DNA of 64,000 nt, taken from the NCBI RefSeq assembly GCF_019200975.1, contig NZ_JAHTMR010000003.1, positions 217,639-281,638 of the forward strand. The letters are read 5' to 3'. Every line of letters starts with the position of its first letter. The stretch's first letter is position 1. This stretch comes from Pseudomonas sp. PD9R. Lineage in GTDB: Bacteria > Pseudomonadota > Gammaproteobacteria > Pseudomonadales > Pseudomonadaceae. Position numbers and translations under genes: made by a program. Shown here piece after piece: positions 45,583 through 56,272 of the stretch. A model generated the notes under the pieces. That model was not told where the DNA came from, made no database searches, and was given only the letters and a program-made list of their open reading frames with translations.

Positions 45583-46142
45583 GTGCGCAACGCCGGGGCG
45601 GCGCGCCATTCACGCCAGCCTTGCACGGCAAGCAGCAAGAACAGCCCGTACAGGGCAGCCGTCAGGTACAGGCCTTTATAGAGGAACAGGCCGACAAAGA
45701 TCACATCCACGGTGATCCAGAGTGGCCAGCATTGAACGCGCTTTTGCGCCATCCAGACCTGCGCCACCAAACTGAAACCGGTCAGCGCCGCATCGAGCCA
45801 CGGTTGGGCTGCGTCCGTCCAGTGCGCCATGGCAGCCCCCAACAACAGGCTGCCGATCCCGCCGGCAATCAAACCGAATGTCACCGATTGTGCATCCAGT
45901 CGGCTGACCTCGCGTCCGTGCTGCGCGTCGCCCGCGCGGGTCCACTGCCACCAGCCGTAAATCTGCAAGGCGGCGTAGATCACTTGCAGCAACATGTCCG
46001 AGTACAGCTTTACCTCGAAAAAGATCCAGCTATATATAAGCACCATGACCAGACCGATCGGCCAGCACCAGGGGTTCTGTTTGACCGTCAACCAGACGGC
46101 AATGACACCGAGGGCGGCGGCAAACAGTTCAAGCCCGGACAT
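45579..46142 (-). CDS. pnuC: Nicotinamide riboside transporter PnuC
   Basis: 187-residue inner-membrane protein with about seven helices, PnuC family. Typical signatures: NPWCWPIGLVMVLIYSWIFF (N-terminal W-x-x-G), QIYGWWQWTRAG, and CWPLWITVDVIFVGLFLYKG. Facilitates uptake of nicotinamide riboside. Upstream and coupled to the kinase at 45052. No riboswitch recognised upstream. Confidence 0.9.
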   Translation of the reverse strand: MSGLELFAAALGVIAVWLTVKQNPWCWPIGLVMVLIYSWIFFEVKLYSDMLLQVIYAALQIYGWWQWTRAGDAQHGREVSRLDAQSVTFGLIAGGIGSLLLGAAMAHWTDAAQPWLDAALTGFSLVAQVWMAQKRVQCWPLWITVDVIFVGLFLYKGLYLTAALYGLFLLLAVQGWREWRAAPALRT

Positions 46143-46202
46143 GGAGGTTCCTTGGGGGGAGTCGAAGAGGGTGCGGATTGTAACCGCAGGCGGGTAATTT
46201 TA

Positions 46203-46271
46203 AGATCAAAAGATCGCAGCCTGCGGGTTCACACAAACCCATGTAGGCGCTGCCGCAGGCTGCGATCTTTT
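46203..46271. repeat. REP inverted pair
   Basis: AGATCAAAAGATCGCAGCCT then GTAGGCGCTGCCGCAGGCTG, loop with GGGTTCACACAAACCC. Between pnuC start and MCP stop (46276). Confidence 0.85.
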
Positions 46272-46275
46272 CGCA

Positions 46276-47910
46276 TTACACCCGGAACTGCTTGAGTAGC
46301 CCGTTCAACTGTTCGCTCAACCCCTTCAACCGCACGCTCGCCGTACTGGACTGTTCAGCTGCGAGCGCCGTGCTGTGGGACAATCCGGCCGCTTGCGTGA
46401 CGTTCTGATTGATGTCCTCTACCACATGGGCCTGCTGCAACGTTGCGCTGGCAATGGAGGCGTTCAAGCCGTTGAGGTTGCGCAATGCCTGGCCGATGGC
46501 ATTGAGGCTCGCACTGGCCAGACCGGCCTGTTCAATGGTCAGCTGCGAGGCCCGACTGCTGTCACCAATCACTTTGACCGCCGCCTCGGAATGGCTTTGC
46601 AGCCGTTCGATCATTGTCTGGATTTCAGCCGTGGACTTCTGGGTGCGTTGGGCCAGCAGACGCACTTCGTCGGCTACCACCGCGAAACCACGCCCTTGCT
46701 CGCCGGCCCGGGCCGCTTCGATGGCGGCGTTGAGGGCCAGCAGGTTGGTTTGTTCGGCGATGGAGCGGATCACTTCAAGAACGCTGCCGATCTGGGTGCT
46801 TTCGGTGGCCAGTGTGCGGATCACTTCCACCGCCTGATTGATCGTGCACGACAAAGTGTCGATCTGTTGCAGGCTGCCGTCGATATTGACCTGGCCCTGT
46901 TGTGCCTGCGCTTCGGCGTTGCGCATTTCGCTGGCAGCGTGCTCGGCATTCTTCGCCACATCCTGCACACCATAGGTCACTTCATTGATGGCCGTGGCCA
47001 CCAGTTCCATCTGTTGCGACTGCTGCTGGCTGCGCTGCTGAGCCTGGATGGCGTCGTTGCCCAATTCGCTTGACGACTGACCCAGCGCGCTCGCCGACAC
47101 CTGCAATTCACCGATCACCAGACGCAGTTTGGTCGTAAAGGCATTGAAGTGCCGGGCCAATTGGGTGACTTCATCCTGGCCGCGGGTGTCGAGGCTGCGG
47201 GTCAAGTCACTTTCGCCACTGGCTATATTGGCCATCGCATTCACGGTCTCCTGAAGCGGGCGGACAATGCTGCGGGCGATCACGATCACCAGTGCTGCCA
47301 TGAACAATGCGATCGCCAGACCAATAGATGAAGCTTTCCAGACCTGGCCATAGAACTCGGCTTGCATGTCATCGATGTACACGCCCGAGCCGATCACCCA
47401 GCCCCAGGGCTCGAACAGTTTAACGTAGGAGGTTTTTTCCACCGGCGCGCTGGCACCCGGTTTTGGCCAACGGTAATTGATGCTCCCGGCGCCTTTGCTC
47501 TTGGCAACCGCCACCATTTCATTGAATACCGCAAAACCGTCCGGGTCGCGAATGGCCGACAGGTTCTGGCCATCGAGCTTCGGGTTGGCCGGGTGCATGA
47601 TCATCACCGGCGTCAGATCATTGATCCAGAAGTAGTCGTTCTGGTCATAACGCAAGCCACGAACGGCGGTCAGCGCCTGCTTCTGCGCGGCTTCGCGAGT
47701 GAGCGTGCCGGCGGTTTCCAGGTCGTGGTAGTAGGTGAGAATACCGCTGGCGGTTTGCACCACATGCTGGGTTTTCTGGGCCTTGGCGACGTACAGGTCG
47801 TCGTGAATCTGCTTGAGCATCAAGGTGCCCAAGGCCAATAGCATCATGACGGCCACGATCAAGATGAGCCACAAACGCCGGCTGATCGACATATTGCGCA
47901 AGCTGTTCAT
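46276..47910 (-). CDS. Methyl-accepting chemotaxis protein with sCache domain
   Basis: 544 residues. Membrane helix 1 (about 13-32), periplasmic single Cache domain to about 185 ([20 protein letters not shown] and [18 protein letters not shown] are typical sCache_2 blocks), membrane helix 2 (about 193-215), HAMP, and the cytoplasmic signalling hairpin with the conserved tip [20 protein letters not shown]. Senses a small organic acid or similar ligand and reports to CheA/CheW; ligand unknown (related pseudomonad receptors sense C2-C4 carboxylates). GGAG precedes ATG 47910. Single gene. Confidence 0.93.
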   Translation of the reverse strand: MNSLRNMSISRRLWLILIVAVMMLLALGTLMLKQIHDDLYVAKAQKTQHVVQTASGILTYYHDLETAGTLTREAAQKQALTAVRGLRYDQNDYFWINDLTPVMIMHPANPKLDGQNLSAIRDPDGFAVFNEMVAVAKSKGAGSINYRWPKPGASAPVEKTSYVKLFEPWGWVIGSGVYIDDMQAEFYGQVWKASSIGLAIALFMAALVIVIARSIVRPLQETVNAMANIASGESDLTRSLDTRGQDEVTQLARHFNAFTTKLRLVIGELQVSASALGQSSSELGNDAIQAQQRSQQQSQQMELVATAINEVTYGVQDVAKNAEHAASEMRNAEAQAQQGQVNIDGSLQQIDTLSCTINQAVEVIRTLATESTQIGSVLEVIRSIAEQTNLLALNAAIEAARAGEQGRGFAVVADEVRLLAQRTQKSTAEIQTMIERLQSHSEAAVKVIGDSSRASQLTIEQAGLASASLNAIGQALRNLNGLNASIASATLQQAHVVEDINQNVTQAAGLSHSTALAAEQSSTASVRLKGLSEQLNGLLKQFRV

Positions 47911-48189
47911 AACGCGCTACTCCAGTTTCTTATTCTTGGATTTACTTGGTCTTGCAATGAATAACCGCCAGCATCTTGCCAGGCCCGATAAGGCAGCAGC
48001 GCCAATCAGACTTGTCTGATAGGATTTCGGCCCCGCACGGAGAAACCTGAATCCAAATTGATTTTTTCACGGAAATTTCAGGGGTTTGTGTGGATCTTGT
48101 GCGGGCGGGATTTCAGCTACGCTAATCGCGATCAACGTTTTAAAAATACTAACGGGGCATGCACTGGTGCATAGCCTTTTGGGGGATTG

Positions 48190-49020
48190 ATGGATCTTTG
48201 GACTGCCTTTCAGGCTTTGATTCTTGGTGTTGTAGAAGGGCTGACGGAGTTCTTGCCCATTTCCAGTACCGGGCACCAGATTATTGTTGCCGACTTGCTC
48301 GACTTCGGTGGCGAGCGTGCCATGGCGTTCAATATCATCATTCAGCTCGGGGCAATCCTGGCGGTGGTGTGGGAGTTTCGCCGCAAGATATTCGACGTGG
48401 TTGTCGGCTTGCCCACCCAGCCAAGTGCGCGTCGCTTTACCGCGAACCTGCTGATTGCCTTCCTGCCGGCCGTGGTATTGGGGGTGATTTTCGCCGACTT
48501 GATCCACCATTACCTGTTCAACCCGATCACCGTGGCCACGGCTTTGGTGGTGGGCGGCATCATCATGTTGTGGGCGGAACAGCGTCAGCATGAAGTGCAC
48601 GCCGAAACCGTTGATGAAATCACCTGGAAAGACGCGCTGAAGGTCGGCTTCGCCCAGTGTCTGGCGATGATTCCGGGCACCTCGCGTTCCGGCTCGACAA
48701 TCATCGGCGGCCTGTTGTTCGGTTTGTCGCGTAAAACCGCCACCGAGTTTTCGTTCTTCCTGGCGATGCCGACCATGGTGGGCGCTGCGGTTTACTCGGG
48801 CTACAAGTACCACAAGCTGTTCGTGGCGGCCGACTTCCCGGTGTTCGCCCTGGGCTTCGTCACCGCGTTCATCTTCGCGATGATTGCAGTCAAAGGCCTG
48901 CTCAAGTTCATCGCCAGCCACAGCTATGCGGCGTTCGCCTGGTATCGCATCGTATTCGGCTTGCTGATTCTGGCCACCTGGCAGTTTGGCTGGGTTGACT
49001 GGAGCGCTGCCAAGCCATGA
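48190..49020 (+). CDS. uppP: Undecaprenyl-diphosphatase UppP (BacA)
   Basis: 276 residues from ATG 48190 (GGGGGA just upstream; TTG 48187 also in frame). Membrane enzyme recycling undecaprenyl diphosphate for peptidoglycan synthesis; also gives bacitracin resistance. Catalytic motifs: [14 protein letters not shown] (17-30) and [13 protein letters not shown]. Seven or eight helices. The DUF1294 gene overlaps by 4 bases. Confidence 0.94.
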   Translation: MDLWTAFQALILGVVEGLTEFLPISSTGHQIIVADLLDFGGERAMAFNIIIQLGAILAVVWEFRRKIFDVVVGLPTQPSARRFTANLLIAFLPAVVLGVIFADLIHHYLFNPITVATALVVGGIIMLWAEQRQHEVHAETVDEITWKDALKVGFAQCLAMIPGTSRSGSTIIGGLLFGLSRKTATEFSFFLAMPTMVGAAVYSGYKYHKLFVAADFPVFALGFVTAFIFAMIAVKGLLKFIASHSYAAFAWYRIVFGLLILATWQFGWVDWSAAKP

Positions 49021-49445
49021 GTGATGCCAGCGCGCGCAACGACCGAGGACGCAAATCCGGGGGAGAGGTCCAGCATCCACGCCTGAAATGGCAGGTGTTC
49101 GCGATCTTGTGCGCGCTGCCACTGTACGGTTCGATGTCGTTTTGGTTGCGTGGCGTCTCGGTGATTCCATTGGCCGCCTACGGCATCGTCAGCGTGCTGG
49201 CGTTTTTCCTGTACTGGAGTGACAAGCGCAAAGCGCGCGCCGACGATTGGCGAACACCGGAGAACGTGCTGCATGCGCTGGAGTTCGCCGGTGGCTGGCC
49301 GGGTGCGCTGCTGGCGCAGCAGGTATTTCGGCACAAAACCCGCAAAGTCTCATTTCAATTGGTCTTCTGGCTCATCGTGCTGCTGCACCAGGTATTCTGG
49401 ATCGACATGCTGTTCCTTGGGGCACACCTGTTCGCGTTGTTCTGA
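49017..49445 (+). CDS. DUF1294 membrane protein
   Basis: 142 residues. Four hydrophobic segments: about 28-45, 50-67, 85-100 (after DUF1294 signature) and 112-140. The family block [40 protein letters not shown] is clear. Function unknown. Starts at ATG 49017, overlapping uppP by 4 bases. Confidence 0.85.
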   Translation: MSDASARNDRGRKSGGEVQHPRLKWQVFAILCALPLYGSMSFWLRGVSVIPLAAYGIVSVLAFFLYWSDKRKARADDWRTPENVLHALEFAGGWPGALLAQQVFRHKTRKVSFQLVFWLIVLLHQVFWIDMLFLGAHLFALF

Positions 49446-49453
49446 AACCAGAT

Positions 49454-49810
49454 CTATAGCAGCAGCCCGACCTGGGTGCGCTTGGGCAACTTGCTGACCA
49501 CCAGCTGATGGGATCTGCGTAACAGACCTTGCAGTTCCTCGGTGCCCAGCGGGTAGGGCGTTGCCATGATGATCCACTGAGCCCTTGCCAGATACGGCGC
49601 AGGATGAATGCCCGGACGGTCGCAATGACCGAGAAACAAGTCCTTGTCGACCTTGAACGCCAGGGACGCGCCACGCAGGTTTTGCAGGGCGAACATTTTG
49701 TTCCCGGCAATCGAAAACACCCGCACACCACCCCATTTGTAGTCTTCCCGTGCACCGGGCAAGGCCAGGCAAAACGCCGCGACGTCGGCTTCGTTCATGC
49801 GTCCTGTCAT
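49454..49810 (-). CDS. MmcQ/YjbR-family protein
   Basis: 118 residues, YjbR/MmcQ fold: FCLALPGAREDYKWGGVRVF, KMFALQNLRGASLAFKVDKD, and the C-terminal SHQLVVSKLPKRTQ. Members have a CyaY-like DNA-binding fold but function is unknown. Start ATG 49810 overlaps the LysR stop by 4 bases; ATG 49798 is an alternative. Confidence 0.85.
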   Translation of the reverse strand: MTGRMNEADVAAFCLALPGAREDYKWGGVRVFSIAGNKMFALQNLRGASLAFKVDKDLFLGHCDRPGIHPAPYLARAQWIIMATPYPLGTEELQGLLRRSHQLVVSKLPKRTQVGLLL

Positions 49811-50715
49811 ATCAAACGATCCCCGCAGGCGTTGAATGTTTCGATCAAATGGTCAAGCCACGCACGCACGGCCGGCATCACGCCGCGTCGATGAGGGTAG
49901 ACCGCTTGCAGCCAGCCGCCGGGCAACGACCACTCGGGCAGTAACTGCACCAGCGAGCCGTTTGCCAGTTCCTGTTCGCAATACATCATCGGCAACGTGG
50001 TAAAACCCTGGCCGGCGAGCGTGCAAGTCTTGCGCACGATAAAGTCGTCGATGCCCAGCCGCGCTTCAAGGGCCAGGTCGTATTTTTTTCCCTGACGATC
50101 AACCAGACTAATGTGCACCAGGCGATCGGGCTCCAGGGCGCCGAGCACCGGCAGGTTTTTCAGATCATCGGGGTGATTGATGACGAGGCCCTGAAGGAAT
50201 GCGGGGCTGGCGACCATGAGCATTTGTGCCTGACGCAGGCGACGGGTGACCAGCAGCGGGTCTTCATCGCCCGGCTCGCGAACGCGCAATGCGACATCCA
50301 CGCCTTCGGTTACCAAATCGACACGACGATTGACCAGCATCACCTCTAACTGGACTTGAGGGTATTTGTCCAGAAAGCTGCTGATCACCCCCGGCAGCAT
50401 CTCGTGTGCCAAACCGACCGGGGAAGAGACCCGCAAGCGCCCTCGGGGCTCGCTGGACATGCTCGCCACAGCCTCGTCCGCCATTTCGGCTTCAAGCAAC
50501 ATGGCCTGGCAATGCCGCAGGTATCGCTCGCCCACGGCAGTCAACTTGAGCTGGCGGGTGGTGCGTTGCAGCAACCGCGCGCCCAGGCGTTCTTCCAGCT
50601 CGGCAATGCGCCGCGACAGCCGCGACTTGGGAATCCCCAGCAATCGCCCGGCAGCCGCAAATCCGCCGGCTTCCACGACCTTGGCGAAGTAATAGAGGTC
50701 ATTCAAGTCTTGCAT
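49807..50715 (-). CDS. LysR-family regulator, divergent from azoR
   Basis: 302 residues. Winged helix at 1-60 (LNDLYYFAKVVEAGGFAAAG, RLLGIPKSRLSRRIAELEE), effector domain about 88-290. Divergent from azoR (starts 50715 and 50847), so it probably regulates the azoreductase. Coupled to the mmcQ-like gene by a 4-base overlap. Confidence 0.9.
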   Translation of the reverse strand: MQDLNDLYYFAKVVEAGGFAAAGRLLGIPKSRLSRRIAELEERLGARLLQRTTRQLKLTAVGERYLRHCQAMLLEAEMADEAVASMSSEPRGRLRVSSPVGLAHEMLPGVISSFLDKYPQVQLEVMLVNRRVDLVTEGVDVALRVREPGDEDPLLVTRRLRQAQMLMVASPAFLQGLVINHPDDLKNLPVLGALEPDRLVHISLVDRQGKKYDLALEARLGIDDFIVRKTCTLAGQGFTTLPMMYCEQELANGSLVQLLPEWSLPGGWLQAVYPHRRGVMPAVRAWLDHLIETFNACGDRLI

Positions 50716-50846
50716 GGGCGCTTACTCAATCGTTCTATCAGTGGGACAAACTATCGCATTGTTGCAGGCTAATCATCTATTGGTTTCGTCTGTAGGATTG
50801 TCTCCATCAGATCGCCCTGGCGGCGATCCTCACCTGGAGATTCCAC

Positions 50847-51458
50847 ATGAAACTGCTGCATATCGATTCGAGCATTCTTGGTGACAACTCGGCTTCCCGT
50901 CAGCTGAGCAGCGAAGTGGTCAAAGCCTGGCAAACCGCCGAGCCATCCGCCGTAGTGACCTACCGCGACCTGGCTGCTGACGCTATCAGCCATTTCTCTT
51001 CGACCACGCTGGTTGCCGCTGGCACCACCGCTGAACTGCGCAACGCCGCGCAACAACACGAAGCCGAATTGAGCGCTTCGACTCTGGCCGAATTCCTCGC
51101 CGCTGATGCCGTGGTGATTGCAGCACCGATGTACAACTTCACCGTCCCGACTCAACTGAAAGCCTGGATCGACCGCATCGCTGTTGCCGGCAAAACCTTC
51201 CACTACACCGAAGCCGGCCCTGAAGGCCTGTGCGGTGGCAAGAAAGTGGTGATCGTTTCGACTTCCGGTGGCATGCACGCCGGTCAGGCTACTGGCGTTG
51301 CCCACGAAGAATACTTGAAGGTACTGTTCGGTTTCATTGGCATCACCGATATCGAGTTCGTCCGCGCTCACGGTCTGGCGTACGGTGACGACGTGCGTAA
51401 CAAAGCGATGAGCGATGCTCACACGCAGATCAGCGAGCAGTTGTTCGCCGCCGCGTAA
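50847..51458 (+). CDS. azoR: FMN-dependent NADH:azoreductase
   Basis: 203-residue flavodoxin-fold enzyme that reduces azo compounds and quinones with NAD(P)H. Blocks typical of Azo[20 protein letters not shown] (FMN phosphate loop), [20 protein letters not shown] (flavin contact) and [15 protein letters not shown] before ATG 50847. Controlled probably by the divergent LysR protein. Confidence 0.92.
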   Translation: MKLLHIDSSILGDNSASRQLSSEVVKAWQTAEPSAVVTYRDLAADAISHFSSTTLVAAGTTAELRNAAQQHEAELSASTLAEFLAADAVVIAAPMYNFTVPTQLKAWIDRIAVAGKTFHYTEAGPEGLCGGKKVVIVSTSGGMHAGQATGVAHEEYLKVLFGFIGITDIEFVRAHGLAYGDDVRNKAMSDAHTQISEQLFAAA

Positions 51459-51626
51459 GGCTTGCGTAAAGACATCACGCCGTTCAGGCAAAGCCTCAAA
51501 AAACTCTGTATTCTGGATACGCAAGTACCAGCTACGGAGTTTTTTGTTTCTGGTCGTTTCAGATTGTGGCCCGAGTTATGCAGTCGAGGGTTACGTCTCT
51601 AGTCCGGTAACAAGGTGGGGCATCCC

Positions 51627-52664
51627 ATGGTGCGTCTTTGTGCAACTTTACTGATCTGCCTGCTCAGCAGCCTGAATACAGTGCACGCCGCGCCTGCGCC
51701 GCATCCTCACTGGAGCGTCGGCTACCACGAGATGAGCTTTCTCGATCCGCTCGATTTGCAGCCGATGCGCGCCATCGCCTTCTATCCTTCGAGCGAAAAG
51801 GAACACTCCAGCAAGCTGGAGGGTTACACCGTCGAGGCTGGCGAGGACACTAAAGTCGCTATCGGTCGTTTTCCGATGTTGATGTTGTCCCACGGCAACA
51901 CCGGAACCCCGCTGGCGCTGCACGACCTGGCCACTTCGCTGGCACGCAAAGGTTTTGTGGTAGTGGCCGTGATTCATCCCGGTGATAACTCCAAGGACCA
52001 TAGTCGCCTCGGCACCCTGAGCAACCTGTATGGGCGGCCTATCCAGATTTCCGAAGCCATTACCGCGACGCTCGGCGACCGCATGCTGTCGCCGTTCGTC
52101 AATGCCGATCAGGTGGGCGTGATCGGTTATTCGGCGGGCGGGGAAACGGCATTGATTCTTTCCGGCGCAACCCCGGATCTGGATCGGCTGCGCCGTTACT
52201 GCCAGGAACGTCCGGACGATCGCGATGCCTGTAATACCCAGGGCGAATTGATCGTTGACCGTGACGACTTGCAGCCCGTGGCTGATCCGCGGGTCCATGC
52301 ACTTCTGCTGATGGCGCCGCTGAGCCTGAAGTTCGGCCGCCACACCCTGGCCGATGTGCACGTGCCGGTGCTGCTTTACAGCGGTGACGGCGACAAACTT
52401 GTACCCATCGACAAGAACGCCGTCGCGCTCGCGCGCAAGCTGCCTGTTGCTCCGGATTTCAAACTATTGGCCGGGGCAGGGCACTTCGTGTTCATGGCAC
52501 CGTGCAACGATGAGCAGATCGTCATCATGCCGGCGTTGTGCACCGATGCCGATGGTGTGGACCGTGAAGACATTCACCGTAACCTGATCTCGGAAGCCGG
52601 ACGCTTCTTCTCCCGCACGCTGGGCAAGGTAACCCGGGCCGGAATGCAAACCGCCGATCAATAA
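51627..52664 (+). CDS. Exported alpha/beta hydrolase, dienelactone-hydrolase-like
   Basis: 345 residues from ATG 51627 (AGGTGGGG upstream; GTG 51630 also in frame). Signal peptide to about residue 22 (VHAA cut). Nucleophile motif GYSAGG, preceded by MLMLSHGNTGTPLALHDLAT, the oxyanion turn; Asp in LLYSGDGDKLVP and His in GAGHFVFMA. Resembles the platelet-activating-factor acetylhydrolase/dienelactone-hydrolase group. Substrate unknown; acts in the periplasm. Confidence 0.83.
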   Translation: MVRLCATLLICLLSSLNTVHAAPAPHPHWSVGYHEMSFLDPLDLQPMRAIAFYPSSEKEHSSKLEGYTVEAGEDTKVAIGRFPMLMLSHGNTGTPLALHDLATSLARKGFVVVAVIHPGDNSKDHSRLGTLSNLYGRPIQISEAITATLGDRMLSPFVNADQVGVIGYSAGGETALILSGATPDLDRLRRYCQERPDDRDACNTQGELIVDRDDLQPVADPRVHALLLMAPLSLKFGRHTLADVHVPVLLYSGDGDKLVPIDKNAVALARKLPVAPDFKLLAGAGHFVFMAPCNDEQIVIMPALCTDADGVDREDIHRNLISEAGRFFSRTLGKVTRAGMQTADQ

Positions 52665-52674
52665 TTCCTTCCTG

Positions 52675-52757
52675 AAGGAGCTGCCGCAGGCTGCGATCTT
52701 TTGATTTTGCTTTTCAACAGCAAGATCAAAAGATCGCAGCCTTCGGCAGCGCCTACA
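52675..52757. repeat. REP inverted pair
   Basis: AAGGAGCTGCCGCAGGCTGC facing CGCAGCCTTCGGCAGCGCCT. Between convergent hydrolase and MFS genes. Confidence 0.85.
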
Positions 52758-52769
52758 TGATTTCGGTGA

Positions 52770-53957
52770 TTAGGCGATTGCGCGGTGTTTCAACAACAAC
52801 GTCAGTCCCAAACCGGTTACCGACAACAACGCCGCGCAAAAGAAAATCCACGCATACCCAAGGTTCAGCGCGATAGCGCCCATCAATGGTCCGGCAATCG
52901 CCAATGCCAAATCAAAAAACACTGCATAAGCACTCAAGCCTGCGCCACGGCTGGAGTTGGGCACTTGCTTGATTGCCTCGACACCCAGCGCCGGGTAGAC
53001 CAGCGACAAACCGAAACCGGTCAGGCCGGCCCCGATCAAGGCATAGCCGGTTGAAGGCGCGAACCACAGCAGCACCAGACCGATGGTTTCGATGGTCATG
53101 CAGGCAATGGCCGACGTGAAGCCACCGAACCGACTGATACTGGAAATGAACAACAGCCGCGCCAGAATAAAACACACACCGAAGACAGTCAGGCAGTAAG
53201 CCGCGCCGGTCCAGCCGCGATTGAGGTAGTACAGGGTAATAAAAGTGGTGAGGGTGCCATAGCCAATGGAGGCCAGGCTCAAGCTGGCACCGAACGGCGC
53301 AATGCGTCCGAACACCGCCCAGAACGGCAAACGCTCACCGCGGACCACTGGCACCGAGGGTTTGTTGCGGATAAGCACCAATGCCGCCAGGGCCAGCACA
53401 GACAGGGCGATACCCAGGCTCGCGAACCCCAACTGATCGACCATTACCACGCCCAGCGGCGCACCAATCGCAATCGCCCCATAGGAAGCAATGCCGTTCC
53501 ACGAGATTGATCGAGCAGTATGTTCAACGCCTACCTGGCCCATGCACCAACTGATGGTGCCGACGCCGATCAAGCCTTGGGCGATCCCCAGCAACAAGCG
53601 CCCGGCAATCAGGATCAACAGGCTCAGCAGCGGGAAGTCTTGCAACAAGGTCGACAGCAGCGTCAGCACACCGCTCAAGACAATTCCGGACAAGCCGTAA
53701 ATGATCGAGCGTTTAGTGCCGACGCTGTCTGACATGCGCCCGGCCATGGGCCGGCTGAGGAGGGTGGCGAGGTACTGCGAGCCAATGGTCAGCCCCGCGA
53801 TAACGGCGCTGAACCCCAGTTGCTCATGGACATACCCTGGCAACACCGCAATCGGCAGGCCGATGCAGAGAAAAGCAATAAAGGTATAAAAGACGATGGA
53901 GACGATCTGCAGGGTGATCGCCATGGAGCTTTGCGGTGGCTGTTGCTGCGCAGACAT
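52770..53957 (-). CDS. MFS transporter, YhhS-type
   Basis: 395 residues, about 12 membrane helices. MFS signature GRMSDSVGTKRSIIYGLSG between helices 2 and 3. Matches the YhhS/YfcJ (UPF0226) group, possible arabinose-like or drug exporters, substrate unknown. No adjacent regulator. Confidence 0.83.
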   Translation of the reverse strand: MSAQQQPPQSSMAITLQIVSIVFYTFIAFLCIGLPIAVLPGYVHEQLGFSAVIAGLTIGSQYLATLLSRPMAGRMSDSVGTKRSIIYGLSGIVLSGVLTLLSTLLQDFPLLSLLILIAGRLLLGIAQGLIGVGTISWCMGQVGVEHTARSISWNGIASYGAIAIGAPLGVVMVDQLGFASLGIALSVLALAALVLIRNKPSVPVVRGERLPFWAVFGRIAPFGASLSLASIGYGTLTTFITLYYLNRGWTGAAYCLTVFGVCFILARLLFISSISRFGGFTSAIACMTIETIGLVLLWFAPSTGYALIGAGLTGFGLSLVYPALGVEAIKQVPNSSRGAGLSAYAVFFDLALAIAGPLMGAIALNLGYAWIFFCAALLSVTGLGLTLLLKHRAIA

Positions 53958-54031
53958 GAGGGCTCGTTCGCGGGCGGCGGTGGGAGAACAGCATGATGGC
54001 GCGGGCGTGGAATAAAAGAAAGCAGGCTAAC

Positions 54032-54113
54032 GATCAAAAGATCGCAGCCTTCGGCAGCTCCTGCATTTGAATGCGACCCCCTGTAGGCGCTGCCGAAGGC
54101 TGCGGTCTTTTGA
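54032..54113. repeat. REP inverted pair
   Basis: CGATCAAAAGATCGCAGCCT, then GTAGGCGCTGCCGAAGGCTG. Upstream of the MFS gene and downstream of ybiT. Confidence 0.82.
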
Positions 54114-54125
54114 ACCATAAACATA

Positions 54126-54157
54126 AAAAAGCCCCGTCACACAGGACAGGGCTTTTC
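54126..54157. terminator. Bidirectional terminator after ybiT
   Basis: AAAAAAGCCCCGTC, loop ACACAG, GACAGGGCTTTT: a 7-of-8 stem with A- and T-runs on either side. Confidence 0.8.
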
Positions 54158-54192
54158 ACTTGAAGCTTGCAGCTTAGGGCTCGAAGCTGCCC

Positions 54193-55779
54193 TTAGAACA
54201 CCACACCCTGGCTACGCAGGTAATCATCATAGGTGCCGCTGAAGTCGGTCACGCCGTTCGGGCTCAGCTCAATGATGCGAGTGGCCAGGGACGATACGAA
54301 CTCACGGTCGTGGCTGACGAAGATCAGCGTGCCCGGGTAGTTCTCCAGCGCCAGGTTCAACGCCTCGATGGATTCCATGTCCAAGTGGTTGGTCGGTTCG
54401 TCCATGATCAGCACGTTCGGCTTTTGCAGGATCAGCTTGCCGAACAGCATGCGACCTTGCTCACCACCGGAAATCACCTTGACCGACTTGAGAATCTCGT
54501 CGTTGGAGAACAGCATGCGACCCAGTGTGCCACGGATCATTTGCTCGCCCTGAGTCCACTGACCCATCCAGTCGAACAGCGTAACGTCATCTTCGAAGTC
54601 ATGGGCGTGGTCCTGGGCGTAGTAGCCCAGTTCCGCAGCGTCGGTCCACTTCACGGTACCGGCATCCGGAGTCAGTTCGTTGACCAGGGTGCGCAGCAGG
54701 GTGGTTTTACCGATACCGTTCGGGCCGATGATCGCAACGCGTTCGCCAGCTTCAACCTGGAAGCTGAAGTCCTTGAACAGCGGCTTGCCGTCGAAGCCTT
54801 TGGCCATGCGCTCGACGATGACCGCCTGGCGGTGCAGCTTTTTGTTTTGATCAAAGCGGATGAACGGGCTGACACGGCTCGAAGGCTTGACCTCGGCCAA
54901 CTGGATCTTGTCGATCGCCTTGGCGCGGGAAGTGGCCTGTTTGGCTTTCGAGGCGTTGGCCGAGAAGCGGCTGACGAACGATTGCAGTTCCGAAATCTGC
55001 GCTTTCTTCTTGGCGTTGTCCGACAGCAGTTGCTCGCGGGACTGGGTCGCCACGGTCATGTACTCGTCGTAGTTGCCCGGGAACAGGCGCAGCTCGCCGT
55101 AGTCCAGGTCAGCCATGTGGGTGCACACGCTGTTCAGGAAGTGACGGTCGTGAGAGATGATGATCATCAGGCTGGAGCGCTGGGTCAGCACGTTTTCCAG
55201 CCAGCGGATGGTGTTGATGTCCAAGTGGTTGGTCGGTTCGTCGAGCAACAGCACTTCAGGATCGGAGAACAGTGCCTGAGCCAGCAATACGCGCAGTTTC
55301 CAGCCTGGGGAAACTTCGCTCATCGGGCCGAAATGCTGCTCGATGCCGATACCCAGGCCCAGCAACAGCTCGCCGGCACGGGATTCGGCGGTGTAGCCGT
55401 CCATTTCAGCGAACTCGGTTTCCAGTTCGGCCACGGCCATGCCGTCTTCTTCGGTCATTTCCGGCAGCGAGTAGATGCGGTCGCGCTCGGCCTTGACCTT
55501 CCACAGCTCTTCATGACCCATGATCACGGTATCGATCACGGTGAATTCTTCGTAGGCGAACTGATCCTGGCGCAACTTACCCAGGCGCACGTTCGGCTCC
55601 AGCATGACCTGGCCGCCGGACGGGTCAAGGTCGCTACCGAGGATTTTCATGAAAGTCGACTTGCCGCAACCGTTGGCGCCGATCAGGCCGTAGCGGTTGC
55701 CCGCGCCGAATTTGACCGAAACGTTTTCGAATAGCGGCTTGGCGCCGAACTGCATCGTGATGTTAGCTGTAGAAATCAA
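54193..55779 (-). CDS. ybiT: ABC-F ATPase YbiT
   Basis: 528-residue soluble twin-ATPase of the ABC-F family that acts on ribosomes, not in transport. First nucleotide domain: Walker A GANGCGKS, signature [15 protein letters not shown], Walker [12 protein letters not shown]. Second: [35 protein letters not shown]. The charged interdomain linker lies about 240-310. Start is TTG 55779 with AGGAAA six to seven bases upstream; no in-frame ATG nearby gives the N terminus. Length and the [17 protein letters not shown] start identify YbiT rather than EttA or Uup. Confidence 0.9.
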   Translation of the reverse strand: MISTANITMQFGAKPLFENVSVKFGAGNRYGLIGANGCGKSTFMKILGSDLDPSGGQVMLEPNVRLGKLRQDQFAYEEFTVIDTVIMGHEELWKVKAERDRIYSLPEMTEEDGMAVAELETEFAEMDGYTAESRAGELLLGLGIGIEQHFGPMSEVSPGWKLRVLLAQALFSDPEVLLLDEPTNHLDINTIRWLENVLTQRSSLMIIISHDRHFLNSVCTHMADLDYGELRLFPGNYDEYMTVATQSREQLLSDNAKKKAQISELQSFVSRFSANASKAKQATSRAKAIDKIQLAEVKPSSRVSPFIRFDQNKKLHRQAVIVERMAKGFDGKPLFKDFSFQVEAGERVAIIGPNGIGKTTLLRTLVNELTPDAGTVKWTDAAELGYYAQDHAHDFEDDVTLFDWMGQWTQGEQMIRGTLGRMLFSNDEILKSVKVISGGEQGRMLFGKLILQKPNVLIMDEPTNHLDMESIEALNLALENYPGTLIFVSHDREFVSSLATRIIELSPNGVTDFSGTYDDYLRSQGVVF

Positions 55780-56272
55780 AGGTTTTTCCTGCGAAGCATT
55801 CAGAGTAGCTAGGGTTGCGGCAGTACCGAATCAGTACCCGTTTCCGCTATTCGGATCACGGGAAATACATCCCGGTCAGAAGCGGAAGATCCATCTGGCA
55901 ATAAGTGGACAGCAGCATATGAAGCGCTTGGCCCGAGTCGAAGTGCGCTGAGGCGGGGGATACCCGTCATCAACCAAGGGGGGCGCGTAAAGTTTGGCGG
56001 CGATTGTACTGGTCTGGCTCTTTAAACGATAGGGCAATAAGGCCACACCTACGCTTTGGCAGTATCAGCGGACAGATTTTCCCCCCGACAGGTTAACTAT
56101 TGGTTACAAACTGTGGCTAGAATGCGACCTATCATCGGGTGTCGACATTCGGTATCGGCATCAAGGATGCGCCATCGGGACGGCTGTTTCGTATTCAGAC
56201 GCTGCACAAGACCCGTGAGCCAGAGGTTGGCAGGGGGCGCAGTTTGTTCACTTCTGACGTGTGACGATTTCC
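55780..56272. other. Non-coding region between ybiT and lpxO
   Basis: No believable gene. A weak extended -10 (TGTGGCTAGAAT, ending about 56122) could be the lpxO promoter. Otherwise I see nothing specific. Confidence 0.35.

Noticed and set aside
16881..54113. Repeated palindromes as CRISPR array
   Set aside because: They are dispersed REP elements between genes, not regularly spaced direct repeats with spacers.
54310..55734. 474-codon plus-strand frame opposite ybiT
   Set aside because: Antisense shadow; no protein family character and complete overlap with a well-supported ABC-F gene.
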